Positions 11,363 through 22,635 of a stretch of 64,000 nt of DNA are shown one piece after another. Position 1 is the first letter of the stretch. Each line of letters begins with the position of its first letter. Origin of the DNA: Hymenopus coronatus (Eukaryota > Arthropoda > Insecta > Mantodea > Hymenopodidae); NCBI GenBank assembly GCA_030762935.1, contig CM060896.1, positions 14,736,027-14,800,026 of the forward strand, written 5' to 3'. The translations under genes and the position numbers were made by a program. A model generated the notes under the pieces. That model worked only from the letters and a program-made list of their open reading frames with translations, was not told the DNA's origin and did not search any database.

Positions 11363-11737
11363 CTGTCTTCAAGCTGCTACTTATATAGCACATTATGGTG
11401 TCATGGCTGCTTTATTGGTCAGAAAGACCACGAACTTGGCGTCTATGCATCCTATAATGCAGTCCTCATTAACCATAATGCACATAAAGACCTCATGACT
11501 GCATTTATACAATGGAGAAAAACTCATTTCTTGAACATTAGAGACTTCCCCCAGATCGCTTTCACTTGTTACTCTATTGCACGCACATGTATAAAGGAGT
11601 ACATGACTTGTACCAACCTTCTACCTCACAAAAGAATCTTCCCTTTATGCAGTGACCTAGTTTCGTAAACAGCGCTTGCTTCAAGCTAGTGTTCTACACA
11701 TATTGAGAAATATTTTATTTGTACATTAAATAATAAC

Positions 11738-11745
<8 letters not shown>

Positions 11746-11784
<39 letters not shown>
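11746..11784. repeat. (AAT)n microsatellite
   Basis: About 13 uninterrupted AAT/ATA units, outside any HINE copy. Confidence 0.9.
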
Positions 11785-11786
<2 letters not shown>

Positions 11787-12234
11787 CGATGCCAACTAAC
11801 GGTCTCAAAGTTCACTGATCTACTTTTATATCGTTAGTTTGTATAACAAGGAGGAGAGGGTTATTTTCTTAATTATATCATCATTTGCTTAAAATTTATT
11901 AACAATTACTTTTAAGAAGTCTTGCTAATCATGATATTAATACCAGAGTAGGTACAACACACTTATCCTTTTGAAATATAGCAAGTTACTACATCTCCCT
12001 TACTAGTTTACAATATCCTGAAAGGATAAAAGTAAACTAAGATATATATAGGAATCAAAATATGGTTAAATACACCCACACACACGTTTTTACAAACATA
12101 ATATTAAATCACTTGTAAGTGATGGTCACATTGTTAATGAACAAGTGTAGTAATTAAGCCACAATTATCATTTAAGAGTAAAAATTGGCATCACTCTCAA
12201 ACTTCAACTGTTAAAATAAGCTACTTACTTTGAA

Positions 12235-13925
12235 TATGTTTTGACAACGTTGCCACCATCTTCAGCAGAGATTTACTGACAAATTAATGGTAGCAGCTTG
12301 TAGATGTCTCTTTTCTGGGTAGATGAATTTTGAAATGAAATCATTTGTTTGTGCTAAATCAAAATTACAACATTATTTTTGTTTTTTAGAATTAATAGAT
12401 TTTCCCAAACTGTTAATTCAAATGAATTCTGCACTGATTTCAGTAATTGGGTTCACTGTGTAAATCCTGGTTTTGAGTCCAAAAATGGTGTGCTACACTG
12501 ACCTATCTGTCTGTTCATGTTTAACATTCCTCATGCGCTCTTTAAAATGTTGCTCAATGTTCTTTTTGGTTTTACCTATATACACTTTTTCACAGTCCAT
12601 GCAGCTGATTTCATATATCCGTGATTGTTTTTGAGAAGGGTAGTTTATATTTCATATTTGTACAGAAAAGTTTTTTTAAACTTTGTTTGTTTACCGTGGC
12701 TACTTTATGTTCCATTTTTTAAAATCTTTTCAAATTTTTGATGTGTCAAAGGGTGGTAAGTGAATGTTTTGAAGTTATTTTCTGGTTTTATTCTTTTTAG
12801 AATGCTGGTTTAGTGCTGGTTTCTTTTACTTTCTTCTGTTTCAAAAATGCATTAATCATCTTCTTTACCTAATGATCTGTGTAGTCATTCCTTTGGGCAA
12901 TTTCTGTGATCTGATCAAGCTCTAATTTGTATTCTTTCTGGCTTAAAGGCAGGTTTACCAGTCTCATTGCAAGGCTGTAGATCATATCATGTTGTGTGAA
13001 ATTGGCTTGTAGCCATTGTTTATTATGTAACTGTCCATATGTGTTTCTTTTCTATATATTCCAAATTTTAGTTTGTTATGGTTACTGTTTTCTTTAATTC
13101 AAGAAAGGATACATATTGTTTGACTCTTTTTCTATTGTGAATTTTATGTAGCTATACTGAAGGTTTAGAACTTTAATGTTGTCCTCGACTACTTTTCTGT
13201 TTACTATTGCCAATATGTCATCTACATATCTGTAACAGATTTTGTATACTTGTGGAAGGCTGTGATTACATTGGTTCTCTAAATTGCTCTGCATAAATAG
13301 GAGATAATGGGTTTCCCATGGATAAACCATTCTTTTGTGCATAGAATTTGTCTATGAATGTGAAATAAGTTTGGTCAATGCATAAGTTTCAGTAAATCCT
13401 CTACTATTTTCCTAGAAATGGCTGGCAGTAGAGATCACTTGCACATCTAAAAGACAACATTGTTTTGTTTTAATTACAGTCAAAAATTGATAGTACTGAT
13501 TCACATACAATAACGGTAAAATAACAATCATCTCAATTCTACCTATTTGAGGATAAAGAGCAGGGTGATTTATCCAAAATTCTTCTAGACCTGAAATGTT
13601 GTAATTAGCTTTTGCTTTTGAATCACAGATCAATTCTCTGACTTCATCTTGCAAACTTTTTGAGTGTATGTCAATGTCAACCACAAGGAATCTCTCGTTA
13701 ACGTCCAGGGCCGGTCATCGTATGAAATATTAAGGAAGTAAGAGTTGAGTTTTTCTCCTAAAGAATCTGAATGCTACAGAATTTGTGCGTTAAGTTCATT
13801 CAGATCACATTCCTTGTCAGGCAGCCACGTTCAGGCTGTTAAAGAATGAAAAGTTTTTGGATTCAACTCATTTCCATAACTACAACTTTTTGATAACGTC
13901 ATCAGCCTACTTAACACTGATGAAA
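12235..13925 (-). pseudogene. Decayed Penelope-like retroelement (RT plus GIY-YIG)
   Basis: On the minus strand the order is RT then endonuclease, as in Penelope-like elements. The RT shows QKNGLSMGNPLSPIYAEQF (about 13350-13285), then in another frame CYRYVDDILAIVN with the catalytic YVDD and FTIEKESNNMYPFL (13245-13094). Further downstream the GIY-YIG domain reads SRIYEISCMDCEKVYIGKTK and KNIEQHFKERMRNVKHEQTD (about 12630-12510). The 3' tail holds TGCTGAAGATGGTGGCAACG (about 12275-12256), and a related CTGATGACG..AAAAAGTTG motif sits upstream near 13905-13885. That placement fits the terminal hammerhead-type motifs described for this class, but both are degenerate. Several frameshifts and stops show the copy is dead. 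Outer limits are approximate. Confidence 0.78.
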
Positions 13926-14549
13926 CATTTGAGAAGAAAATAAACAGGGCAACAAGCATAATTTTAATTACATAACATCCTTCTCAAGGTTTTAAAAGAA
14001 TACAATTTTTGAAGATATATACAAACATTTTAATAATTCCAAATCTCTGCACCCCTCTAACACTGTTATGCATCCCTCAGGTTGGGAACCCATGACTTAG
14101 AGGTTGTTTATAACACCCTAAAACTTAATATGGCTTTCTTTAAAATTTCTGGGAAAGTGGGTCATTTATGCCGGAAAATGTAATTTATGGAAAAAGCTCT
14201 TCAAAACAAAAATGGATCAAATTAATGCACATTTCAAGGACTTGAAACTTTCCTAGTGCTAGTTATTAATGATTTCTTCTCGGGATAAATCAATAATAAC
14301 TCACATTTGCTTCCAAAGAAAGAAACAAATGACTTAAAGAAGAGTAAAATATTCCTTAAGTGAGCTAAAGTTTACCACTCAACTCCAAGTGTGGAGTGTT
14401 ATGATTTAGTGTCTAGTTTGTAAGATTGCATTAAAAACTTAAAATGTCATTTTTAGCAATTTTTGAGTCTGCCTATAAGTGTGATGCTCTCAAGTTGGTA
14501 AATTTACTGTCATTTAAAACAATCCTTAGGACAAAACCCTGGCTGTTAT

Positions 14550-14599
<50 letters not shown>

Positions 14600-15249
14600 A
14601 ATCATAATCATAGCCAGAGGGTGGGGTTGAGAGTTTTAAGCCCCTTGTTAAAATACAATCCAAAATGTAGCAGCAAAATCTAATTTTAATTCCAACTGCT
14701 GGAACTTGATCTATGAAAATCAAATTAAGTTTTTTTTTTATCTAAATTTCTATTTATTTTTTAATATTTCAACTCAGGATTAATGCATATACTTCATTAG
14801 ATTTTATACAAATTGTTTAAACAATGGATCGTTATACTTACTTAGTATTTTTCTGGCTACACTACTGGCCATATCACCACCATTATTATCCTATCATCAT
14901 CATTGTTACAGCATAGTGAAGCAAGAGTCCTTTTCCTTGAAACCAACATTGCATACACTACTTGTTATAGAACTTCCGGTTTTCTAAAATAAACAAATGA
15001 AACCAATCACACATCATGGAACGCTATCCCAGTTTGTAAATCATATTGAACTGCCAAGTTCTGATTGGGTATAAGAAATGGACTAATCCTATGCCTTGCA
15101 AGGCATTTCTGATCTTACTCTATTAAACATCTTGTGAGTTTGGATCAAAACTATGGTGGGAGGTTTTACAGTGTTATAATCTAAAATCTTGACCAGAATT
15201 ATTGGTGGAGGGGAAGCTGAGTTTTATTTAACAATTTAACTATGGTTCC
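13926..15249. other. Unassigned sequence with a TCA microsatellite
   Basis: About 1.3 kb with no HINE, no clear terminal repeats and no protein-like frame. The histidine or aspartate runs encoded across 14551-14599 are products of the TCA repeat. Confidence 0.35.
14551..14599. repeat. (TCA)n microsatellite
   Basis: Sixteen uninterrupted TCA units followed by ATAATCATAATCAT. Confidence 0.92.
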
Positions 15250-15480
15250 CAGTGACCCATTCTAAATTAGCATGAAAGATTGCTTAATTTTATTCAAGGG
15301 CCTTTTTATCAGGCCTAAGTTTCTTTTGCTAGCCGTAAATCAATGATACAGGGCCACTGGCTGTATTTCCCCTCCAAAGGAAGCCACACTGGAAAAAATT
15401 GATTCCTTCTGCCAGGTTTGAACCCATGACCACCCCTAGACTGCAACAGAGTCAGTGAAGCAATTGTAAGCCACATCCAG
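15250..15480 (-). mobile_element. SINE family D, diverged copy
   Basis: The minus strand contains a B-box-like GGGTTCAAACCTGG (rc of 15412-15425). It shares its body with the copies at 26060 and 53383: rc of CTTCCTTTGGAGGGGAAAT, CCGTAAATC and GGGCCTTTTTATCAGGCC. The tRNA-like head is eroded. Three copies with the same order of blocks support a tRNA-derived SINE. Confidence 0.6.
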
Positions 15481-15643
15481 ACATTCTTGTCAGGTTAATT
15501 AATTTTATTGTTAAATTTAAATGGCAGGGATATTCCTAGTGCATTTTAGAGGCAAGGAAACATTAACAACAAACAAAGAAATAAGATAAGGGTCCAGTCT
15601 ACAGTCTATCACCAATTATTCCAAATGTATATATATATATATA
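15481..15643. other. Short spacer ending in a TA repeat
   Basis: Includes a (TA)n run at 15628-15646 that abuts the next HINE copy. No other signal seen. Confidence 0.4.
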
Positions 15644-16510
15644 TATCTGATGTGTACCATTCACATGACTTTCTCTATATCCCTGCAACAAATTATTCTT
15701 AAAAAGCTTATACTTCTATTTACTTTATGCCAATCAGAAAAAAATTAACGGAAATGGTCTTATTACTTGCTTTCTTGTAAGTAGAAGCGAAATAAGGGAC
15801 TACCATAGGTTAACTGATAGTCAAAAGCTGGTTGCTATGTCAATGAAGTTCCTTTGTTTATATGGATCGGAGTTGACAAGTTTCTGTATGAGAAAAATAT
15901 GTTTTTCATAGCAGAAACCAAAAATAAGGAATGTCTCAAAAACGACGAACTCCACGAAAAAATTTATATAACATAAATTGTGTGTTTTAACGTGCTCTAC
16001 ATTTTTTGTGCAATACGTTTTTGTCCATCTTGTACGGTTTAGCAGTTATTCAAAATTAAGTAAAATTTATCCAGAATAAACTACTCTGCAGAGGCTATTC
16101 CCAGAAAATTCAAGATATACTTTTTATTTTTCAAGTAAATATGTTTAATATACGAAATTTTAACCAAAATCGTTAGAGCCATTTTTGAGAAAATCAAAAT
16201 TTTCGAAAAAAGTTCTATGTAAAGGGTAGTTAGGGGTGGGGGGATTTTTCTCAAAATCTTTGTGTCGCATCCCTGGAAGATACTAAACTTAAATACCAAG
16301 TTTGATATTTTACCGACTTTTCGTTTTTGAGTTATCATGTTCACAGACACACGGACATATACACACACGGACCTTTTTGTGAAAATGCTTTTTTTGGATA
16401 TTGGGGACCCTAAAACATATATTTCTGGTGAAATCTCAGGATCGAATTTTTGGGTGGAGTGCAATACCTCTATACACTATGTACATAGTGCGTATAGAGA
16501 AAGTAAAAAT
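15644..16510 (-). mobile_element. HINE copy 9, full length, subgroup A
   Basis: Runs from TCTGATGTGTACCATTCACA to TGCGTATAGAGAAAGTAAAAATATGG. The left flank is a TA repeat rather than the usual A-run. The 5' palindrome is well kept (CTATACACTATGTACATAGT). The GT/CA tract is short. Subgroup A marker present (TTTGTTTATATGGATCGG). Confidence 0.83.
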
Positions 16511-16556
16511 ATGGAAAAAAGATTATCCAGAAATAGAAATAAAAGAAAAAAACCAG

Positions 16557-16683
16557 GTGTGGTCCATTCACATGACTTTCTCTACATGTCTGTAACAAAT
16601 TATTGTTAGAAAGCTTATTCTTCTATCTACTTCATGATAAGATAAACGTTAGCTACTTGGTTCCTTGTAAGTAGAAGGGAAAA
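16557..16683 (-). mobile_element. HINE 3'-end fragment
   Basis: The outer 3' end of a minus-strand copy (TCCATTCACATGACTTTCTC to TTGTAAGTAGAAGGGA). It is cut exactly where the next minus-strand copy begins, so it looks like a remnant truncated by, or tandem with, copy 11. Confidence 0.7.
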
Positions 16684-17555
16684 AATCTAATGTGTTCCAT
16701 TCATAGGATATCCTCTAGCTGTTTGGTATACAAACCTTTTATTCAAAACATTAATCTGCTATCATGCTAATCCAGACAAACATAAGCAGAATTAGTCTTA
16801 TTACTAGCTTCCTTGTAAGCAGAAGGTAAATAGGAAAATGCACAGGCCAAAGCGATAGTCTTTAAAAGCCGGTCGCTATATGAAACAATTTAAATTGCAT
16901 CTCTTTGCTTGCCAGGAGTAAACAAACAAGAAGCAAGAAGAAAGATGTCTTCCCGTTCAAGAAAAGTTTTTTAAGTGCCTTAAAATTGAAACCAATAATC
17001 CAGAATATCTCAAAAACACTTAACTTTACAAAAAAATTATGTAAATAAATTAATGAGAGCTACATTTTTTGTGCAGTAAGTTTTTGTATATCTCTTATGG
17101 TTTACCGGTTACACAAAAGTCATCCAGAATGAAGAGGTCTTCAGAGGCTACTCCAAGAAAATTCAAGATATATATTTTGTTTGGCATAAAATATCTTATA
17201 CATAAAGTATTTTAATCAAAATTGTTGGAGCTATTTTTGAGTAAATCAAAGTTTTCAAAAAATGTTCCATGTAATGGGTATTTTGGGGTGGGGGGGATTT
17301 TCTTTAAAATCTTCACGTTGCATCCTTGGAAGATACCAAATTTAAATATCAAGTTTGGTATTTAGCAGTCTTTTCGTTTTTGAGTTATGCTGTCCATAGA
17401 CACACACAGATTGGCTTTTTTCTAAAAATGCATTTTTTTGATTCAGGGGGTCCTAAAACATGTATTTCTGGTGAAATCTTGGTATCAAATTTCGGGTGCA
17501 TTACAATACCTTCTCTGTATGCTATGTACAAAATACGTGTAGAGAAAGTAAAAAA
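16684..17555 (-). mobile_element. HINE copy 11, full length, subgroup B
   Basis: Starts AAAATCTAATGTGTTCCATT, ends TACGTGTAGAGAAAGTAAAAA. The subgroup B marker is TGCATCTCTTTGCTTGCCAG. A long G-run (GGGGTGGGGGGGATTTTC) lies in the usual CCCCCACCCC position of the consensus. Confidence 0.82.
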
Positions 17556-17824
17556 AAAATCATATTTAAACCTAATGTTATACACAGATGATATAATAAT
17601 TGAGGGTGGCTCACCAGGTGAAGTGATGGAAGTGATTTTGTCAAAATGTTAATCAAAATTCAAAATTACATATTTGTATCTTGTAGCATTAATTCACAGA
17701 ATACTGTCTCCAAGTGGCAGGAATGGGCACTGCTTCTCATCACTGGCCTTCTTCTCCCTCCCTCTCTCAAACAAGCAACAGCCATGATGGATGGAAAACT
17801 TGTAATTCACCATCCTTCAAACAT
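17556..17824 (+). other. Spacer with a short RT-like peptide
   Basis: Just after HINE copy 11 a short plus-strand frame reads NLMLYTDDIIIEGGSPGEVM (17568-17627). It resembles the FADD/YVDD palm motif of a retroelement RT. It is too short to assign and could be chance. Otherwise no signal. Confidence 0.2.
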
Positions 17825-18547
17825 TTTTACTTTCTCTAGCATGTATGTACAATGCATAGTAGGTAAAAAGGTATTGCATTCTACCAACAAATTTGATACC
17901 AAGATCTTACTGAAAATTTACCTTTTAGTGTCCTCTATATCTGAAAAGAGCATTTTTGGAAAAAGCTTGGTATGTGTGTGTTCATGTGCCTGTGAATACA
18001 ATAACTCAAAAACGAAAAGTCGCTAAAATACCAAATTGGTATTTAAGGATGTGACACAAAGATTTTGAGAAAAATTCCCCACCCCAAACTACCCTTACAT
18101 GGAAAAAATAACGATAATTTTAATTTTCTCAAAAATGGCTCTAATGATTTTGATTAAAATACTGTATATTAAAAGTATTTATATGGCAAATAAATGTATA
18201 TTTTGAACTTACTGGTAATAGCGTCTGAGGATTTCTTAATTTTAGATGACTTTTGCATAACTATAAACTGTAAGAGATAGACAAAAACTTACTACACAAA
18301 AAATGTAGATCTTGTTGAAAGTTACAATGTATTTAAATATTTTTTTTCATGGAGTTGACTATTTCCGAGATATTCCTTGTTGGTTTATTTTAAAATACTT
18401 AAACTTTTCTCATTTAGGAATTTATCAACTTCTGGCCATGCAAAGAAACAAATTTCATCTCATCACAACAGCTTTCTAAACATTAGATATCACTTTAGTC
18501 CAGTGTATTCCCTTATTTCCCTGAATGAAACACATCAGAGTTTTTTG
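17825..18547 (+). mobile_element. HINE copy 12, subgroup B, 3' deletion
   Basis: Starts ATTTTTACTTTCTCTAGCAT. After CCCTTATTTCCCT it jumps directly to GAATGAAACACATCAGAG, losing the segment containing CTGCTAAT and the inverted ACTTTCTCTAC block. The 3' hairpin partner is therefore missing although the very end is kept. Confidence 0.75.
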
Positions 18548-18935
18548 TGTATCCCACTGCTATGGTAACATATTGTTTTCAATTCTCATTGCAGATCATT
18601 CTGGGTTACTATTCTACACAACTGCTGTGGAACTTCTTTTCACAGTTTAAGATTTCAGTTTAAATTCTCCCTTGGTGAGAACAGCTCATACACCTTTAGA
18701 TTATTTAGTTGTGTGGAGAGTATTTAATTGTTTTAAATTTTTGTCTGAGAAAGAAGATAATTTCTGTCACTCTTAATATTTCAGTGTTCAGTGATTTTTA
18801 TTAATTAATCCAGAACATGATGTGTTAGAAACATCACTCTCACCATGGTGGGAAGAGGATTAAAAGGACCTATTAACACTTAATCATTTACAAAAATAAG
18901 GTAGCAATGAAATATTTTCTTTTATTTTTACTTTC
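18548..18935. other. Unassigned spacer
   Basis: AT-rich, no motif recognised. Confidence 0.35.
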
Positions 18936-19813
18936 TCTATAAGCACTATGTACATACTGTAGAGAGAAGGTATTGCACTCCACTAAAAATTTTGATACCA
19001 AGATTTCACCGGGCATATATTTTTATAGTCCCCTATATCCAAAATAAAAAAAAAAAAGCATTATCAGAAAAACGTTTGTGCGCGCATGAGTGCGCATGTA
19101 TGTGTGTCTGTGAACACGATAACTCAAAAACGAAAAGTCAGTAAAATACCAAACTTGGTATTTAGGTTTAGTATCTTCCAGGGATGCGACACAAAGATTT
19201 TGAGAAAAATTCCCCACTCCAAACTACCCTTTACATAGAACTTTTTTCGAAAATTTTGATTTATTAAAAAATGGCACCAACAATTTTTATTCAAATATCG
19301 TATATTAAAGATATTTACCTGACAAATAAAATGTACATCTTGAATTTTCTGTGAATAGGTCTGATGACTACTTTATTCTGAATGAAATTTACGGTATTTT
19401 ATATAACTGCTAAACTGTAAGAGATTGACCAAAGCTTACCACTCAAAATGTAGAGCACTTTAAAACACACAATTTATGTTATATACATTTTTCTCGTGGA
19501 GTTGATGATTTTTGAGTTATTCCTTGTTTTAGATTTCACCTTTAAAAAACTTATACTTTTCTGATACAGAAATTTGCCAACTCCTGTCCATACAAACAAA
19601 GGAAGTTCAGTCACATAGCAACCAGCTTCTGACTATCACTTTAATCTATGGTACTCTCTTATTTCGCTTCTACTTACAAGGAAGCAAGTAATAAGACTAT
19701 TTCTGCTAATTTTTTTCTGGATTAGCATGAAGTAAATAGAAGCATAAGCTTTTTAACAACACTTTCTAGCAGATGTAGAAAAAGTCATGTGAATGGAACA
19801 CATCAGATTTTTT
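18936..19813 (+). mobile_element. HINE copy 13, full length, subgroup A
   Basis: Starts ATTTTTACTTTCTCTATAAG, ends TGAATGGAACACATCAGATT with T's. GT tract replaced by an alternating GCGCATG patch (19080-19110). The dyad is perfect in AAATACCAAACTTGGTATTT at 19143-19162 apart from the first base. TTTATTTTT on the left and TTTTTTAGTTT on the right fit a T-run target. Confidence 0.84.
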
Positions 19814-19817
19814 AGTT

Positions 19818-20110
19818 TAATGTTCTTTATCTGGTAGGATATAATGGACAGTGAATGGAATCACTGAAATGAAGCAAAAATGAATTCAGGGTTCATGGAG
19901 CTTAAATTTACTTAACATTTGCCTTCTCAAGAAAGGAAACACCCCAGAAAAACCTTATCATGTAACTCAGTAACACAATTTCTTCTGATAAATTTAATGA
20001 AGGTGGGGGGGCTAACATCAGGAAAGTAAAAATTCCTATCATGATTTGAACTTGGGTTCTCTTGAATGTGAGGCAGAAAACATGCTACCTCCCACTACAG
20101 AGTCCTTTAA
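19818..20110 (-). mobile_element. SINE family E, diverged copy
   Basis: It shares with the copy at 29938-30165 the ordered blocks TTCATGGAGCTTAAA, ACATTTGCCTTCTCAAGAAA, AAAAACCTTATC and GTAACTCA, then a B-box-like GAACTTGGGTTCTC and GAGGCAGAAAACATGC. This copy carries about 60 bp of extra sequence between GTAACTCA and the B box. It lies within 5 bp of the end of HINE copy 13. Confidence 0.6.
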
Positions 20111-20283
20111 GTCCAATGTTTTTATTTTGAAATCAAGCATTAATATTTTCCAGTTCATATCAACTTATAATCATTTTCTAGTGTAATATGATGCTACAGG
20201 ACATTTTCTTATGTAACTTAAGCTTTACAACTGCCCATATGTCAGCAATTTAAATCTTTGGATTTAGAAAAATTAACTTTCAG

Positions 20284-21193
20284 TTTTTACTTTCTCTACA
20301 TATACTATGTACATAGTGTGTAGAGAAAGCATTGCATTCCACCTAAAAATTTTATATCAAGATTTCGCTGGAAATATGTGCTTTAGTGTCCCCTGTATCC
20401 AAAAAAAAAAAAAAAACATTTTTGGAGAATGGTCCATGTGTGTGCAAGTGTGCGCGTATGTGAGTGTGTCTGTGAACATGACAATTCAAAAACGAACAGT
20501 CGGTACAATACCAAACTTGGTATTCAAGTTTAGTATGTTCCAGGGATGCAACACAAAAATTTTGAGAAGTACACCCCCCCACCCCAAACTACTCTTTACA
20601 TGGAAAAAATTTCGAAAATTTTGATTTTCTAAAAAATGTCTCTAACAATTTTGATTAAAATACTGTATATATTGAAAATATTTTTATGGCAAATAAAATG
20701 AATATCTTGAATTTTCTGGGAATATCCTCTAAAGACGTCTTTATTCTGAATAAATTTTGTTGAATTTTGAGTAACTGGTAAACCATAAGAATTAGACAGA
20801 AAATTAATACACAAAAAATGCAGATCATGTTAAAACACACAATTCATGTCATATACATTCTTTTCATGGAATTGACCATTTCTGAGATATTCCTTGTAAT
20901 TTGTTTCAGATTTAAAACACTTAAACTTTTCTCACATGGAAAGTTGTAAACTGCTTACACTGCATAGAAGCAGATTTCTACCACATGGCAACCAGCTTTT
21001 AAGAGATTTGATATTTGTTTTAGTCTAGTGTATTCCCTTATTTTCCTTCTACTTACAAAGAAGCAAGGAATTAAGACAATTTCTGCTAATTTTTATCTCG
21101 ATTATATAAAGTATATAGAAGAATATGATTTTTAACAATAATTTGTTACAGCGATGTAGAGAAACTCATGTGAATGGAACACATCAAATTTTT
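20284..21193 (+). mobile_element. HINE copy 14, full length, subgroup B
   Basis: TTTTTACTTTCTCTACATAT at the start with an intact CTATGTACATAG core, and TGAATGGAACACATCAAATTTTT at the end. The flanks TTCAG-TTTTT and TTTTT-AAAATTT show the duplicated T-run clearly. An A-run of 17 (20400-20416) sits at the A-tract site inside the element. Confidence 0.84.
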
Positions 21194-21449
21194 AAAATTT
21201 GTTGTAGCTTTTCATCTATTTTTGAAGTCTCGAATCACTCCTAATAATACTGCAGAAAAGCAAAGACAACCAACAGTGCTGTGTTTTTATTCAGTGCTCT
21301 CTATTTATATTCTATGAAGTGCCAGTAAATTTAATGTAAACATATCCATAAAAAGGTATTAAGGAAAATAACAAGTTAAAGCAATAGTTTATTTTGGAAG
21401 AAGTTGTACATTTTAAATATTTGGCTGATTTATGTTTTGATATTGATAG

Positions 21450-21890
21450 AGAAAATAAGGCAATTAAACATCAACAAATATGTGGAAGAACTCTACAAAA
21501 TAAAACAAGAAACAAAACTGAAGTTTTACAAAAGTATGGAGTCTCTGAGCAGTGAATTATGGATAATGCAGAAAAGATAAAGATAATTCAAACAGTAGAA
21601 ATGAAAATGTTGTGCAGAATTAAAGGATATACTAGTTTGGACCAGAAATGAAGCTGTTAGAGATGAACTGAATATTTATGCGTTATATATCATAACATTG
21701 AAGATAATGAACATAATTGAAAAGAGCATATAAACCACATTAGTGAAGAAAGGATAACACTTTTAAAACAAATTTAAACCTTAAGGAAAATAAGACATCA
21801 GATGGTCCTAAAAAGATGGAAGTAAAGTGAAGAATGTGAAGATGAAACAGTTGGAGTGAAGAAGAACAAGAATTGTTAAATGTACTTAGC
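21450..21890 (+). pseudogene. LINE relic, 3' end of a reverse-transcriptase ORF
   Basis: The plus strand reads, with frameshifts, VLQKYGVSEQ, then TVEMKMLCRIKGYTSLDQK (21592-21648), then RNEAVRDELN in a shifted frame. This is the conserved tail found after the RT domain in many arthropod non-LTR elements, where a VEMKxLRRIKG segment is followed by RNExIRxEL. Further on, the sequence is mostly unreadable. The clade is not assigned; the copy is 5'-truncated and dead. Confidence 0.5.
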
Positions 21891-22106
21891 AATCAAATAA
21901 ATGCAAATTTGTGTTTCCAGTGTATTGTAATTTTGTCCCAGTGGCATTCTTTTACAAGCCAATAAATGTGCTTACAGAATTTGTAGCATTTAAACATTTC
22001 ATTTTGGGACAGGAACTACATTAGAGTATTAGCTAAGAATATCCTGAGGTTAACCTTGAATAGATTTCTTTGTCTAGAATGTTAGTTTACATAGAGGTAA
22101 GGCAAG
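21891..22106. other. Unassigned spacer
   Basis: Possible untranslated tail of the LINE relic. No motif. Confidence 0.3.
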
Positions 22107-22520
22107 TGGAAGAAAAGAAAGTGTTTGGTTGGTAAGTATGGTGTTCAGCAGCAGACTGTCCACTTCTTCAAAGAGTCTAAACAAACACTGAGTGCTATTA
22201 TATTTTATGTCCACCAAGTGTACAGTGGTCTTTTTTCAAAATACTGTATTTTAAGACAAGGTCTCTACCTAAATCATTTCAGAAGTTGGCAATGCCTGGA
22301 ATCTGGCTTTATTCCACGATTTTTGCTATCTTTTGAGAGCCTGTGCACCTGCAACTTGACTAAATCTGTTTTTAGCATCAAAATGTTGTTTTTAGGTTAT
22401 ACTAGTAGAAATACTTATTGCCTGTGTGAATTAATATTGGAAAGCATACGAATAAGTGCTACAAAGCAGGTGGTTGTTATATTATTGAAGGAGTATAAGA
22501 TTCAATTTTGCAGAGAATAA
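22107..22520 (+). pseudogene. Possible helix-turn-helix transposase fragment
   Basis: An open frame reads WKKRKCLVGKYGVQQQTVHF followed by FKESKQTLSAI. This pattern recalls the N-terminal helix-turn-helix of pogo/Tigger (CENP-B-like) transposases, where KYGVxxxTV..IKKxK is common. The remaining 100 codons do not resemble the DDE domain. With one short motif only, chance similarity is possible. Confidence 0.28.
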
Positions 22521-22599
22521 GGATTTTTCGGTCCGTTCGTTAAGCTGTTACCTAAGCTCAGAATTCCTGGGCACGTGAGATCCGAGAATGCGTAGAGAT

Positions 22600-22635
22600 G
22601 TTCACGGTAGCTCAGTTGGTAAGTGTGAGGGGGAT
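22600..22635 (+). repeat. tRNA-like A-box fragment
   Basis: CGGTAGCTCAGTTGGTAAG matches the 5' part of a tRNA or tRNA-derived SINE (polymerase III A box). No B box follows at the expected distance, so it is at most a fragment. Confidence 0.35.

Larger units (their letters stand above)
10887..12234. other. Low-copy sequence of unknown origin
   Basis: A 1.3-kb stretch lacking HINE similarity. It contains the 27-bp repeats at 11229-11362, an AAT microsatellite, and a 140-codon plus-strand open frame at 11246-11668 that starts inside the 27-bp repeats. The frame's N-terminal part is the repeat (period divisible by three). The rest resembles no family I know, and no codon pattern convinces me it is coding. 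It could be an LTR or another TE body. Confidence 0.3.

Noticed and set aside
11246..11668. 140-codon gene
   Set aside because: Its first third is a 27-bp minisatellite that keeps the frame open; the rest lacks any recognisable domain and flanking promoter or splice signals.
14526..14723. Poly-Asp or poly-His open frames
   Set aside because: These are translations of the (TCA)n microsatellite, not a protein.
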